A DNA stretch of 62,957 nucleotides from JBGTFE01 sp036403235 (GTDB lineage: Bacteria > Acidobacteriota > Blastocatellia > Pyrinomonadales > Pyrinomonadaceae). Positions 49,544-58,184 of this stretch are shown one piece after another. Each line of letters opens with the position of its first letter. Position 1 is the first letter of the stretch. The stretch lies in assembly GCA_036403235.1 (NCBI GenBank), contig DASWRI010000018.1, positions 1 to 62,957 of the forward strand, in the 5' to 3' direction. Under the pieces are notes generated by a model that worked only from the letters and a program-made list of their open reading frames with translations, was not told the DNA's origin and searched no databases. A program made the translations under genes and the position numbers.

Positions 49544-50356
49544 TTAAGCCGAAGTCGTTTCAACTTTTCCTTTTTTCAAGCTCGCTTTCTGCTCTTTCGT
49601 GAGCGTTAAAATCTCCGGGCCGTCGGCCGTAATGGCAATCGTATGCTCGACGTGCGCGCTCGCTTTTCCGTCGAGCGTGACGACCGTCCATTTGTCTTCG
49701 AGAGTTTTCGTCTCGTGCGTGCCGAGATTGAGCATCGGCTCGATGGCGATGCAGTAACCGGCGCGCAGTTTTTCTTTTGTTCCCGGCCGGCCGTAATTCG
49801 GAATCTGCGGCGCTTCGTGCATCGAGCGCCCGATGCCGTGTCCGGTATAGTCGCGCACAATTCCGTAGCCATATTTTTCGGCGTGCTGCTGAACCGCGTG
49901 ACCGATGTCGCCGACGCGTTTGTTCGGATAACACTGCTCGATTGCCAATTCCAGAGATTCTTCGGTGACGCGGATGAGCTGCAAAAGTTCGTCGCTCACC
50001 GTTCCGACCGGAACGGTCGTCGCCGTGTCGCCGACAAATCCGTTATAGGTCGCCGCCATATCGAGCGAGCAGATGTCGCCTTCTTTGAGCGGAATATTGC
50101 TCGAAAACCCGTGAACGATTTGTTCGTTGACCGAAGCGCAAATCGCGAACGGAAACGGAACCATGCCGTGCGGCTTGTAGCCGATAAACGTCGGAATCGC
50201 GCCCGCCTCGCGCATCATTTTTTCGGCGACGGCGTTTAATTCTAAGGTAGTGATTCCCGGCTCGACCATTTTCCGCAAAGCTTCGCGCACCTCGGCAATC
50301 AGTTCGCCGACTTCGCGCATACGGTCTAAATCTTTACTCGACTTTGCGATAATCAT
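49544..50356 (-). CDS. map: Methionine aminopeptidase type I
   Basis: 270 residues from the ATG at 50356 (MIIAKSSKDLDRMREVGELIAE). An AGGA lies just upstream, favouring it over more distal ATGs whose extension overlaps heptad repeats. Metal-binding motifs: FSSNIPLKEGDICSLDMAATYNGFVGDTATT, HGIGRSMHEAPQIPNYG and AHVEHTIAIT. Confidence 0.95.
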   Translation of the reverse strand: MIIAKSSKDLDRMREVGELIAEVREALRKMVEPGITTLELNAVAEKMMREAGAIPTFIGYKPHGMVPFPFAICASVNEQIVHGFSSNIPLKEGDICSLDMAATYNGFVGDTATTVPVGTVSDELLQLIRVTEESLELAIEQCYPNKRVGDIGHAVQQHAEKYGYGIVRDYTGHGIGRSMHEAPQIPNYGRPGTKEKLRAGYCIAIEPMLNLGTHETKTLEDKWTVVTLDGKASAHVEHTIAITADGPEILTLTKEQKASLKKGKVETTSA

Positions 50357-50422
50357 TGGTTTTCCTAATAAAATCCGGCTCGCTTTGCTGATAAAGTCGC
50401 CGATTTTCGAATCACTCGTCAT

Positions 50423-50487
50423 AGATTTCAGATGCCGGATGTTAGATGTCGGTTTTACTAACATCTAGTATCTGACATCTGAAATCT
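50423..50487. repeat. Heptad hairpin (AGATGTC word)
   Basis: Left arm 50423-50450 and right arm 50460-50487, four heptads each. Matches 7, 6, 4 and 6 of 7. Lies between adk and map; a longer map frame would be encoded by it. Confidence 0.92.
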
Positions 50488-50489
50488 TT

Positions 50490-51134
50490 TTAAATCAATT
50501 TATCAATTTCCCTGTAAATCGCTTCCAAATCGCCTTCGCCGTTGATTTTCTGCAAACGATTTGTGTTTTCGTAATAATCGAGCAGAGGCTTTGTCAATTC
50601 ATCGTAAGTCGCCAGACGCGTTTTCACCGTTTCTTCGGTATCGTCGGCGCGATGATTTAGCTGCGCGTCGGGATGAAAATCGCAGACGTTGTCGTTTTTC
50701 GGCGGCTTTGTGTAAACGTTGTAAATTTCCTGGCAAATTGGACAATTTCTGCGTCCGGTCAGGCGTTTCATCAACACGTCGCGCGGGACATCGACTTCTA
50801 TCGCCTGAATTTCTTTGCCTTGTTCTTTCGCCAATTCTTCGAGCTGCGCCGCTTGAACGGCGGTTCGCGGATAACCGTCGAGAATATAAATTCCGCCGCA
50901 GTCGGCGCGCGAAACGCGATTTTTGACGACCTGATAGGTTAAATCATCGGAAATCAAATTTCCCGAAGCCATTAGCGTCTGAACTTCTCGCGCGAGCGGC
51001 GTGTCGGCGTTTTTCATCTCGCGGAAAATATCGCCGGTCGAGATTTGCGGAATGCCGCGCCGTTCCTGGAGAAGCCGCGCCTGCGTTCCTTTTCCCGCGC
51101 CGGGAGCGCCGATTAAAACGATAATCTTACTCAT
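50490..51134 (-). CDS. adk: Adenylate kinase
   Basis: 214 residues. P-loop GAPGAGKGTQ, DGYPRTAVQA and a zinc-type lid with RNCPICQEIYNVYTKPPKND then NVCDFH, so the lid likely binds metal. Located after secY in the usual spc-alpha arrangement. Confidence 0.97.
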   Translation of the reverse strand: MSKIIVLIGAPGAGKGTQARLLQERRGIPQISTGDIFREMKNADTPLAREVQTLMASGNLISDDLTYQVVKNRVSRADCGGIYILDGYPRTAVQAAQLEELAKEQGKEIQAIEVDVPRDVLMKRLTGRRNCPICQEIYNVYTKPPKNDNVCDFHPDAQLNHRADDTEETVKTRLATYDELTKPLLDYYENTNRLQKINGEGDLEAIYREIDKLI

Positions 51135-51148
51135 CAGATTTATTTACG

Positions 51149-51210
51149 ACAGAGACACAGAGACACAGAGTTTTTATTATTTTCTTTTCTCTGTGTCTCT
51201 GTGTCTCTGT
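51149..51210. repeat. Perfect octad hairpin (ACAGAGAC word)
   Basis: Arms 51149-51170 and 51189-51210 pair perfectly over 22 bases. Word ACAGAGAC repeats at period 8. Lies between secY and adk. It is the second copy of the word at 44999-45084. Confidence 0.95.
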
Positions 51211-51220
51211 GGTTCAATTT

Positions 51221-52654
51221 TTAACTTCTTCGTCCGCGAAGCCTTGAGCCAGCGCCCAGAAAGCCTTCGTAATTTCTCATGACGAGCTGCGCTTCGATTT
51301 GCGAAACCGTGTCCATCGCTACGCCGACCAAAATCAAAAGAGACGTGCCGCCGAAATAAAACTGATAGCCGAGTCCGGTCGGAATCCAGCTCAGGCCGGG
51401 CGTTCCGCTCAAAAAAGCATCGACCGAAGCGCCGACAAACGGAAGGCGCGCGACTTTGAAACCGCTCAGAAGCAGCTGCGGAGCAAAAGCGATAAACGCC
51501 AGATAAAGTGCGCCGACGGCCGTCAGGCGCGTCAAAATCGTATTAAGATAATCGGCCGTCGGCGCGCCCGGACGAACTCCGGGAACAAATCCGCCGTGTT
51601 TTCTCAAATTGTCGGCCACTTCGTCCGTATTAAAAATAATCGTGATGTAAAAGAACGTAAACAATACAATCAACGAAATAAATACGAGCTCGTAATACGG
51701 GTCGCCGCCGTGAAACAGTTGGAAAAAGTTGTAAACTTTTGTCCACACCGCATCCGGATTATAGCCTTCAGTCCCGGGCTGCGCCGGCGGAAACGCCGAG
51801 AAGAGCGTCTGCGGCATCGCCAGAACGGACGAAGCGAAAATTACGGGAATGACGCCGCCCATGTTTATCTTGAGCGGAAGAGATGTTTCCTGACCGCGAA
51901 AAGTCTGGTTGCCGACTCGCCGGCTGGCATAGCTTATGGCGATATTTCGGCGCGCCGATTCGACATAGACGATAAGCGCAATCAGAGCGATTAAGACGAT
52001 GGCGAGAAAAACGACGCCGAGCGTCTGCATCGGGTCGCCGCCGTTAATGCGTTCGCTAATCTGCGCCAGTCCGCGCGGAAGACCGATGACGATGCCCGCA
52101 AAAATAAGCAGCGAGATGCCGTTGCCGACGCCGCGCTCGGTAATCTGTTCGCCGAGCCACATCACGAAAATCGTTCCGGTCGTCAAAGTCACGACAATCA
52201 TCGCCGTTGCCCACCAGCTCGGCTCGATGATATTGTTTCGATTGAGCCATGTGGCAACGAAAAACGTCTGTACGGCGCACAAAATAACCGTCAGATAACG
52301 CGTCCACTGGTTGATTTTCTGCCGTCCGACTTCGCCTTCTTCCTGAATTTTCTTGAGCGGCGGATAAAGCACCGTCAGCAATTGCAGGATAATCGAGGCC
52401 GTAATGTAGGGCGTCACGCCGAGCGCAAAAACGGAAATCGTGCGAAAGTTTCCGCCCGAAAACAAATCGAGCACGCCGAGAAGCGTTCCCGCGACCGTGT
52501 TCCAGACTCTTTCGAGCTGCTCCTTGTTAATGCCGGGAGCCTGAACGTGTGCGCCGAGACGATAAATCGCCAGAAGTCCGAGCGTGAAGAGAATTCTCTT
52601 CCGGAGCTCCGGCACTTTGAACATATTCTGGACGGCGGCAAAAAACTTTTCCAT
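51221..52654 (-). CDS. secY: Protein translocase subunit SecY
   Basis: 477 residues with ten transmembrane helices, beginning FFAAVQNMFKVPELRKRILFTLGLL. The plug and lateral gate are typical (TPYITASIILQLLT, GMGNGISLLIF-like VGNGISLLIF). Located after rplO, standard for the spc operon. Confidence 0.97.
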   Translation of the reverse strand: MEKFFAAVQNMFKVPELRKRILFTLGLLAIYRLGAHVQAPGINKEQLERVWNTVAGTLLGVLDLFSGGNFRTISVFALGVTPYITASIILQLLTVLYPPLKKIQEEGEVGRQKINQWTRYLTVILCAVQTFFVATWLNRNNIIEPSWWATAMIVVTLTTGTIFVMWLGEQITERGVGNGISLLIFAGIVIGLPRGLAQISERINGGDPMQTLGVVFLAIVLIALIALIVYVESARRNIAISYASRRVGNQTFRGQETSLPLKINMGGVIPVIFASSVLAMPQTLFSAFPPAQPGTEGYNPDAVWTKVYNFFQLFHGGDPYYELVFISLIVLFTFFYITIIFNTDEVADNLRKHGGFVPGVRPGAPTADYLNTILTRLTAVGALYLAFIAFAPQLLLSGFKVARLPFVGASVDAFLSGTPGLSWIPTGLGYQFYFGGTSLLILVGVAMDTVSQIEAQLVMRNYEGFLGAGSRLRGRRS

Positions 52655-52663
52655 ATATTTGTC

Positions 52664-52730
52664 AGTGGTCAGTGGTCAGTGGTCAACAGCCAGTTTTTAG
52701 CTGATTGCTGATGGCCGAATGCTGACTGCT
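52664..52730. repeat. Heptad hairpin (AGTGGTC word)
   Basis: Left arm 52664-52693 has three identical AGTGGTC units then AACAGCC; right arm 52701-52730 has the complementary GAATGCT/GACTGCT-type units. It touches the rplO stop. Heptads match 4-5 of 7. Confidence 0.9.
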
Positions 52731-53203
52731 TAAGCTGTTTCAGTAACTTCCTTTTTGATTTCCGTGATGCTTCCACCCGCTTTTTCGATTTTCTCTCTGG
52801 CGGCTTTGGTAAAGCGATGCGCGGAAATATTCAGGGCTTTTGAAATTTCGCCGCTTCCCAGGATGACCAAATCGTGCTTGGCTTTTTTGATAAGCCCGCG
52901 ATGGTGCAGAATTTCCGGCGTAATCTCGTCGCCCGCGCTAAAATTTTCTTCTAATTTAGCGAGACTGATTTCGAGCCATTGTTTTTTAAAGATATTGGTA
53001 AATCCGCGCTTCGGCAAACGACGCTGCAACGGCATCTGGCCGCCTTCAAAACCCGGACGGCTCGCGTATCCGGAACGCGATTTCTGACCTTTATGGCCGC
53101 GACCCGACGTTTTGCCAAGTCCCGAACCCGGCCCGCGTCCGACTCTTTTCTTTTTGTGCGTCGAGCCTTTTGCCGGACGCAGATTGTTTAATCCTATTGC
53201 CAT
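52730..53203 (-). CDS. rplO: Ribosomal protein uL15
   Basis: 157 residues. LNNLRPAKGSTHKKKRVGRGPGSGLGKTSGRGHKGQ and AKHDLVILGSGEISKALNISAHRFTKAA are diagnostic. Followed by secY. Confidence 0.97.
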   Translation of the reverse strand: MAIGLNNLRPAKGSTHKKKRVGRGPGSGLGKTSGRGHKGQKSRSGYASRPGFEGGQMPLQRRLPKRGFTNIFKKQWLEISLAKLEENFSAGDEITPEILHHRGLIKKAKHDLVILGSGEISKALNISAHRFTKAAREKIEKAGGSITEIKKEVTETA

Positions 53204-53234
53204 TTTCTTATCCTCGAAAATATAAATGCTAAAT

Positions 53235-53290
53235 GGTTAATGGTAAATGGTGAATTGCTGTATTTCAAGCGAAACCATTTACCATTATCC
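53235..53290. repeat. Heptad hairpin (GGTAAAT word)
   Basis: Left arm 53235-53255 (GGTTAAT, GGTAAAT, GGTGAAT) and right arm 53270-53290; matches 6, 7 and 4 of 7. Lies between rpmD and rplO. Confidence 0.85.
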
Positions 53291-53310
53291 TTTTTATCAT
53301 TATCTAACTT

Positions 53311-53514
53311 TTATTCAATGATTCTCAAAAGGTGCGGAATTTTCTCGACCATACCGCGCATTGACGCGTTGTCGGGGCGCACGACGACTTGATTGAGCTT
53401 TGTAATTCCCAAACCTTTGACGACTGCTTTCTGCCTTTTGGAATAACCAATCGAGCTTCTGTAATACTGAATCTTGATTGTTCCGCCGCTTGTAGTTTCT
53501 GTATTCTTTGCCAT
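53311..53514 (-). CDS. rpmD: Ribosomal protein uL30
   Basis: 67 residues from the ATG at 53514 (an upstream TTG start is unlikely). IKIQYYRSSIGYSKRQKAVVKGLGITKLNQVVVRPDNASMRGMVEKIPHLL is diagnostic. Confidence 0.95.
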   Translation of the reverse strand: MAKNTETTSGGTIKIQYYRSSIGYSKRQKAVVKGLGITKLNQVVVRPDNASMRGMVEKIPHLLRIIE

Positions 53515-53524
53515 AACTTTAGTC

Positions 53525-53595
53525 AATTATGAATTTCAAATTACGAGCGATGAATGTTTTTTTAATTCGTAATTATTAATTCGTAATTCGTAATT
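53525..53595. repeat. Heptad hairpin (AATTACG word)
   Basis: Left arm 53525-53555 and right arm 53564-53595, about four heptads plus three or four bases each. Lies between rpsE and rpmD and includes the rpsE stop. Matches typically 4-6 of 7. Confidence 0.88.
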
Positions 53596-54104
53596 TATAA
53601 AAGTTCATTCACCTGTTTGCCGCGCAGGCGCGCCACTTCGTTCGGGTCTTTCATCCGTGAAAGTCCGTTAAAGGTCGCGCGAATGACGTTGTGCGGATTG
53701 GTCGAACCTAAAATTTTCGTTCTTACATTGTGCACGCCGAGCGATTGCAAAACCGCGCGGACAGCGCCGCCGGCAATAACTCCGGTTCCTTCTTTGGCCG
53801 GTTTCAGCAAAACTCTTCCAGCGCCGTATTCGCCAATCATTTCGTGCGGCAGAGTTCCTTCAATCAGCGTTACTTTGATTAAATTTTTCTTCGCCGCTTC
53901 GATGGCTTTTTTGATGGCGTTCGGAACTTCTTTCGCTTTTCCCGTGCCGAAACCGACGTGCCCGGCTTCGTCGCCGACGACGACCAGCGCCGCAAACGAC
54001 ATGTTTTTACCGCCTTTGACGACTTTCGTGACGCGGTTGACCGAAATCAACTGATCTTTCAAAATCAAATTGTTTGCAGAAATTCTCTGTTTATTCGTTT
54101 CCAT
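53595..54104 (-). CDS. rpsE: Ribosomal protein uS5
   Basis: 169 residues. LKDQLISVNRVTKVVKGGKNMSFAALVVVGDEAGHVGFGTGKAKEVPNAI and GAGRVLLKPAKEGTGVIAGGAVRAVLQSLGVHNVRTK are diagnostic. Overlaps rplR by 14 bases. Confidence 0.97.
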   Translation of the reverse strand: METNKQRISANNLILKDQLISVNRVTKVVKGGKNMSFAALVVVGDEAGHVGFGTGKAKEVPNAIKKAIEAAKKNLIKVTLIEGTLPHEMIGEYGAGRVLLKPAKEGTGVIAGGAVRAVLQSLGVHNVRTKILGSTNPHNVIRATFNGLSRMKDPNEVARLRGKQVNELL

Positions 54105-54501
54105 TGTTTTCTTCTACATTTCCCTCTTCCTGTGAGGTTTCGTTTTTGTTCAATCCGGCTTCGCGCGTCGCGTCGAGTAGAGCTTTGACACGCCCGTGAT
54201 AGACGTATCCGCCGCGGTCAAAAACCACGCTCGAGACTCCGGCCGCCAACGCGCGTTCGGCAATCGTTTTACCGATTGTTTTCGCCGCACCGACGTTTCC
54301 GCCGCTCTTTACGCCCAAATCTTTTTCGGTCGTCGAAGCCGCCGCCAAAGTTTTACCGTTGTCGTCATCGATTACCTGAGCGTAAATATGATTCAGACTG
54401 CGATAAACCGCCAGGCGCGGTCTGTCCGACGTTCCGCGCACCTTCTTGCGAATGCGGCTGTGAACGCCGCGACGTATATCTGCTCTGTTTTTAGTAGCCA
54501 T
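54091..54501 (-). CDS. rplR: Ribosomal protein uL18
   Basis: 136 residues. RRGVHSRIRKKVRGTSDRPRLAVYRSLNHIYAQVID is diagnostic. An acidic C-terminal tail (about 20 residues, ending ENNGNE) extends into the rpsE start, which overlaps it. Confidence 0.95.
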   Translation of the reverse strand: MATKNRADIRRGVHSRIRKKVRGTSDRPRLAVYRSLNHIYAQVIDDDNGKTLAAASTTEKDLGVKSGGNVGAAKTIGKTIAERALAAGVSSVVFDRGGYVYHGRVKALLDATREAGLNKNETSQEEGNVEENNGNE

Positions 54502-54509
54502 AACTTTTT

Positions 54510-54580
54510 GTTAGTGGTCAATGGTCAGCGGTCAGTGGTCAGTTTGCTTGTTGCAACGGACGACGAACAACTGACGAATG
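54510..54580. repeat. Heptad tandem region (AGTGGTC word)
   Basis: Left units AGTGGTC, AATGGTC, AGCGGTC, AGTGGTC (54510-54540) and right units ACAACTG/ACGAATG-like (54555-54580) share the period but pair weakly. Between rplF and rplR. Confidence 0.75.
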
Positions 54581-54581
54581 A

Positions 54582-55142
54582 CTATTTGCCCGTTTTTCCG
54601 GGTTTCAATCTGTAATATTTATCGGCGTAGCGAATGCCTTTGCCCTTATAGGCGTCGGGCTTGCGCAGACGATTTAATTCCGCCGCTACCTGACCGAGTT
54701 TTTGCCTGTCAATACCGCTCAAAGTAATTGTCGTCTGGTATTGATTGATGGTCGTTTTCGCCGGAACTCTTTCCGCTTTCGCGTCGATTCCTTCCGGCAG
54801 ACTGTATTCGATCGGATGCGAATAGCCGAGCGCAAAAACAATCTTTTTGCCCTGCACGTCGGCCTTGTAGCCGACGCCGACGACGTCCATATCTTTTGTA
54901 AAGCCTTCGGTTACGCCGACGACTGCGTTGTTTGCCAGAGCACGCGCCAAACCGTGCAATGCGGCTTTATCGTCGCTTGCGCGCTCGGCAACCAGGCTGT
55001 CGTCTTCCTGCTTAAACGTAACGCCTTGGGGAACGGGAGTTTTCAAAACGCCTTTCGGCCCTTTTACTTCCAGTTCTCCCTGATTGATGGTTACGGTTAC
55101 GCCCGAAGGTATCGTAATCGGTTTTTTTCCTACACGAGACAT
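54582..55142 (-). CDS. rplF: Ribosomal protein uL6
   Basis: 186 residues. SRVGKKPITIPSGVTVTINQGELEVKGPKG and VGVGYKADVQGKKIVFALGYSHPIEY are diagnostic. Followed by rplR. Confidence 0.97.
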   Translation of the reverse strand: MSRVGKKPITIPSGVTVTINQGELEVKGPKGVLKTPVPQGVTFKQEDDSLVAERASDDKAALHGLARALANNAVVGVTEGFTKDMDVVGVGYKADVQGKKIVFALGYSHPIEYSLPEGIDAKAERVPAKTTINQYQTTITLSGIDRQKLGQVAAELNRLRKPDAYKGKGIRYADKYYRLKPGKTGK

Positions 55143-55150
55143 AATATTTA

Positions 55151-55220
55151 GTGAATAGTGAACAGTGAACAGTGAACAGTGAAATCATTAATTTTTCGCT
55201 TTTCGCTTTTCGCTTTTCAC
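55151..55220. repeat. Heptad hairpin (GTGAACA/GCGAAAA words)
   Basis: Left arm 55151-55185 has five GTGAAYA/GTGAAAT units; right arm 55193-55220 has four TTTTCGC/TTTTCAC units, complementary to GCGAAAA. Arms match about 5 of 7 per heptad. Between rpsH and rplF. Confidence 0.85.
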
Positions 55221-55224
55221 ACGT

Positions 55225-55617
55225 TTAATAAACTATTGCCAAAATCTCTCCGCCGACATTTTCATGGCGGGCTCTTTTTCCACTCATCAAACCTTTGGAA
55301 GTGGAAACGATGTTAACTCCGTATCCGCCGAGAACTCTCGGAATTTCGGTTGCGCCGACGTAAACGCGTCGTCCCGGACGAGAAACTCTCGACAAGTGCG
55401 TGATGGAAGACGTTCCTTTGGCGTCGTAGCGCAAAAAGATTCGAATCGAATATTTCGTGCCTTCTCCGCGGGTTACAAAATTATTGATGTAACCTTCTTC
55501 TTTCAGGATGCGTGCAACTTCCAATTTTAATTTCGAACCGGGAATATCCACACGCATATGATTCGCTGCTATCGCATTGCGAATCCGTGTCAACATGTCG
55601 GCGATTGGGTCTGTCAT
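55225..55617 (-). CDS. rpsH: Ribosomal protein uS8
   Basis: 130 residues. DPIADMLTRIRNAIAANHMRVDIPGSKLKLEVARILKEEGYI and KRARHENVGGEILAIVY are diagnostic. Followed by rplF. Confidence 0.97.
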   Translation of the reverse strand: MTDPIADMLTRIRNAIAANHMRVDIPGSKLKLEVARILKEEGYINNFVTRGEGTKYSIRIFLRYDAKGTSSITHLSRVSRPGRRVYVGATEIPRVLGGYGVNIVSTSKGLMSGKRARHENVGGEILAIVY

Positions 55618-55677
55618 TTTCTTTAACTCCGTTAATCTCTGAATTACGGCTTTCGGATTATATATTTTTTAACCCGA

Positions 55678-55695
55678 GTTCCGCATTCCGCATTC
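55678..55695. repeat. Short heptad fragment (CCGCATT word)
   Basis: Two tandem CCGCATT units before rpsN's 3' end. Only one clear arm. The same word occurs at 46199-46256 and 48203-48233. Confidence 0.5.
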
Positions 55696-55699
55696 AAAT

Positions 55700-56005
55700 T
55701 TACCAACTTGATTTAGTCACGCCCGGAATTTGTCCTTCCAAAGCTAATTCTCTTAAAGTAACGCGCGACATTCCGAATTTGCGCAAGAAACCGCGCGGTC
55801 GTCCGGTTTGCGAGCAGCGATTGCGAACGCGAACCGGACTCGCATCACGCGGCATCTTTTGCAGCTTTACTACCGCTTCGTCAACCTGTTCGGGCGTCGA
55901 AGCCGGATTGTTGATGATTTTCTTCAACGCCGCGCGACGTTCCGCGTATTGTTTCGTTAATTTTTTGCGTTTTTCGTTTTTAACGATTTTGCTAATCTTT
56001 GCCAT
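55700..56005 (-). CDS. rpsN: Ribosomal protein uS14 (zinc-free form)
   Basis: 101 residues, the longer zinc-free form: KRKKLTKQYAERRAALKKII and RNRCSQTGRPRGFLRKFGMSRVTLRELALEGQIPGVTKSSW. It lacks the Cys-x-x-Cys pairs. Confidence 0.96.
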   Translation of the reverse strand: MAKISKIVKNEKRKKLTKQYAERRAALKKIINNPASTPEQVDEAVVKLQKMPRDASPVRVRNRCSQTGRPRGFLRKFGMSRVTLRELALEGQIPGVTKSSW

Positions 56006-56017
56006 ATTTTAATTAAC

Positions 56018-56557
56018 TTATTGTCTAAAAGGCATTCCCATCGCTTTCAAGAGCGAGCGCGCCTGTTCGTCCGTTTTCGCCGTGGTGACGATTGAAATAT
56101 TCATTCCGCGGGTTTTATCGACTTTATTAAAATCGATTTCCGGGAAAATCAGCTGCTCGCGAATGCCGAGCGTATAATTTCCGCGACCGTCAAAAGCCTT
56201 GCCGGAGATTCCGCGAAAATCGCGCACGCGCGGCAGAGCGACCGAAATCAAGCGGTCGAGAAATTCGTACATTCTCTCGCCGCGCAAAGTGACCATCGTC
56301 CCGATGGGCATATTCTGGCGCAGCTTGAAAGCCGCGATTGATTTTTTCGCTTTCGTGATAACGGGTTTTTGTCCGGTAATCGAGCGCAGCTCTTCGGCCG
56401 CCGTATCGAGAATCTTGCCGTTGCTGATGGCTTCGCCGATGCCCATATTGACGACGACTTTTTCGATTCTCGGAATCGCCATCGGATTTCCGATTCCGAA
56501 TTCTTTGGCGAGCGCCGGTGCAATCTCGTTTTTGTATCTGTCTTTTAATCTTGCCAT
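56018..56557 (-). CDS. rplE: Ribosomal protein uL5
   Basis: 179 residues. RYKNEIAPALAKEFGIGNPMAIPRIEKVVVNMGIGEAI and the C-terminal MNISIVTTAKTDEQARSLLKAMGMPFRQ are diagnostic. Ends 12 bases before rpsN. Confidence 0.97.
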   Translation of the reverse strand: MARLKDRYKNEIAPALAKEFGIGNPMAIPRIEKVVVNMGIGEAISNGKILDTAAEELRSITGQKPVITKAKKSIAAFKLRQNMPIGTMVTLRGERMYEFLDRLISVALPRVRDFRGISGKAFDGRGNYTLGIREQLIFPEIDFNKVDKTRGMNISIVTTAKTDEQARSLLKAMGMPFRQ

Positions 56558-56609
56558 TGTTTTTATATTTTTTGGGTCTCAGCCCGGGAGCTGTTTCCAA
56601 ATCTAAAAC

Positions 56610-57032
56610 TTATTCTTCCGTAGTGTCTTCGCTTTCGGCGCGTCGCGTTTTAGTGACCGGCGGTTCGGGAATCACCTTGCCGCTTTTCGCCACGCGAACT
56701 TTTTTGCCGTCGCGAGTTTCAAGCTTGATGCGCGTCGGTTTTCCGGTTTCCGGATCGACGTGCGCGACGTTTGAAATATCAACCCACGCTTCCTGTTCCT
56801 TGATTCCGCCTTCGACGTTCATCTGCGGAACGGCTTTGCGATGGCGTTTCATAATCATTGCGCCTTCGACCTTAACCTTTCCTTTAATCGGGTCAACGGC
56901 AATCACTTTGCCGCGCGCCGGCGTTCGCTTGCCGTTGCTGTCAAAACGGTTATATTCTCTGCCCGTAGTGAACACAACCTGGTCGCCGCGCTTGATTTTC
57001 GATTTAACTGTTCCTTTTTTTACCGTTTTCAT
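56610..57032 (-). CDS. rplX: Ribosomal protein uL24
   Basis: 140 residues. KSKIKRGDQVVFTTGREYNRFD and KVIAVDPIKGKVKVEGAMIMKRHRKAVPQMNVEGGIKEQEAWVDISNVAHVDPETGKPTR are typical. Slightly longer than usual, with an acidic tail (ESEDTTEE). Confidence 0.95.
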   Translation of the reverse strand: MKTVKKGTVKSKIKRGDQVVFTTGREYNRFDSNGKRTPARGKVIAVDPIKGKVKVEGAMIMKRHRKAVPQMNVEGGIKEQEAWVDISNVAHVDPETGKPTRIKLETRDGKKVRVAKSGKVIPEPPVTKTRRAESEDTTEE

Positions 57033-57041
57033 TGTCTTTTC

Positions 57042-57108
57042 AGTAGTCAGCGGTCAGTAGTCAGTTTTCAGTTTTTAGCTGATTGCTGGCGGTCGAACGC
57101 TGACGGCT
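57042..57108. repeat. Heptad hairpin (AGTAGTC word)
   Basis: Left arm 57042-57072 (AGTAGTC, AGCGGTC, AGTAGTC, AGTTTTC) and right arm 57078-57108 pair at 4-6 of 7 per heptad. Between rplN and rplX. Confidence 0.85.
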
Positions 57109-57114
57109 AATTCC

Positions 57115-57483
57115 TTAAATAACTTCAGGCGCTAAACTTACGATTTTCATAAAGTTTTTCTCGCGCAGCTCGCGTGCGACCGGGCCGAAAACGCGTGTGC
57201 CAATCGGCGTTCCGTCGTCTTTGATAAGAACGGCGGCGTTTTCGTCGAAACGAATATACGTTCCGTCTTTGCGGCGCACTTCCTTGCGCGTTCTGACGAT
57301 AACCGCGTTGTAAACTTTGCCTTTTTTGACCGTGCCGTCCGGCGCCGCTTCTTTGACGGTGACTTTGATTTTATCGCCGAGCCGCGCAATCTTGCCGGTC
57401 GAGCCGCCAATCGGCATAATCATCACCACACGTTTCGCGCCTGAATTGTCTGCGACCGCCAAATTGGTCTGCATCTGAATCAT
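57115..57483 (-). CDS. rplN: Ribosomal protein uL14
   Basis: 122 residues. MIQMQTNLAVADNSGAKRVVMI, KVYNAVIVRTRKEVRRKDGTYIRFDENAAV and IGTRVFGPVARELREKNFMKIVSLAPEV are diagnostic. Confidence 0.97.
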   Translation of the reverse strand: MIQMQTNLAVADNSGAKRVVMIMPIGGSTGKIARLGDKIKVTVKEAAPDGTVKKGKVYNAVIVRTRKEVRRKDGTYIRFDENAAVLIKDDGTPIGTRVFGPVARELREKNFMKIVSLAPEVI

Positions 57484-57502
57484 AAAATTCTCACTCCGTT
57501 TC

Positions 57503-57573
57503 GGTGGCGGGTGGACAGTGGCCGGTGGTCAGAAATTCTTTTACTGCCCACTATCCGCTGCCCACTGCCCACT
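57503..57573. repeat. Heptad hairpin (AGTGGGC/GGTGGCG word)
   Basis: Left arm 57503-57532 and right arm 57543-57573, four heptads plus two to three bases each. Matches are 4-6 of 7. Between rpsQ and rplN. Confidence 0.88.
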
Positions 57574-58174
57574 ATTTTTCCGCTTTCTGAATAATTTCAA
57601 CCACACGCCAGCGTTTTCTTGCCGAAAGCGGGCGGGTTTCTACAATTTTAACTTTATCGCCGACGGTCGCGCCGAGCTCGTCGTGCGCCATAAATTTCTT
57701 GCGGCGTTTGACGTATTTGCGATATGTCGGATGTTTGACCAGACGGTCGACGCGAACGGTAACCGTTTTCGTCATTTTGTCCGATTGAACGATGCCGACT
57801 TTTTCGGCGCGCGAGCCCGTGCGTTTTTTGCTGTCGTCAGAAGAACCGGTGACGGCCGCGACGACGCTCGAGACGCCGCTGGCAACCGCGCTCGCGACTG
57901 TTCCGGCAACCGATTCGGCAGCCGACGAAACCGTGTCAATCACGCTTTCCAAAACATTCGGTGCTGCGTCTTCTTCCGAGTCAGCTTTCTTCCTGCTCGC
58001 TTTTTTCGGCTTTTCTTCCGTATCGTCGGCAGCGGCTTCGGCTGTCTCAACAGTTTCAGCAGTTTCGGCGTTATCGTCAGCTTTTGATTCAACCGCGTCT
58101 TGCTCGGTTACTTCCGTTTCGCTCGTCTCGCCTACCGTTCCTTCAACTTCTTCTTCTTTCTTCTTTCTTGGCAT
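57572..58174 (-). CDS. rpsQ: Ribosomal protein uS17 with long N-terminal extension
   Basis: 200 residues against about 80-90 normally. The conserved part is residues 125-200 (KVGIVQSDKMTKTVTVRVDRLVKHPTYRKY then ARKRWRVVEIIQKAEK). Residues 1-124 begin with a basic MPRKKKEEE, then acidic/Ala-rich sequence and an Ala/Ser/Val-rich part (about 80-110). No earlier ATG fits a shorter start because the only ATGs near the domain are inside it. Confidence 0.9.
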   Translation of the reverse strand: MPRKKKEEEVEGTVGETSETEVTEQDAVESKADDNAETAETVETAEAAADDTEEKPKKASRKKADSEEDAAPNVLESVIDTVSSAAESVAGTVASAVASGVSSVVAAVTGSSDDSKKRTGSRAEKVGIVQSDKMTKTVTVRVDRLVKHPTYRKYVKRRKKFMAHDELGATVGDKVKIVETRPLSARKRWRVVEIIQKAEK

Positions 58175-58184
58175 TTTTCCTGTC

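Noticed and set aside
50357..50464. N-terminal extension of methionine aminopeptidase
   Set aside because: Its first part is encoded by the heptad repeat, and an AGGA site sits immediately before the ATG at 50356. An ATG at 50422 remains possible but is less likely.
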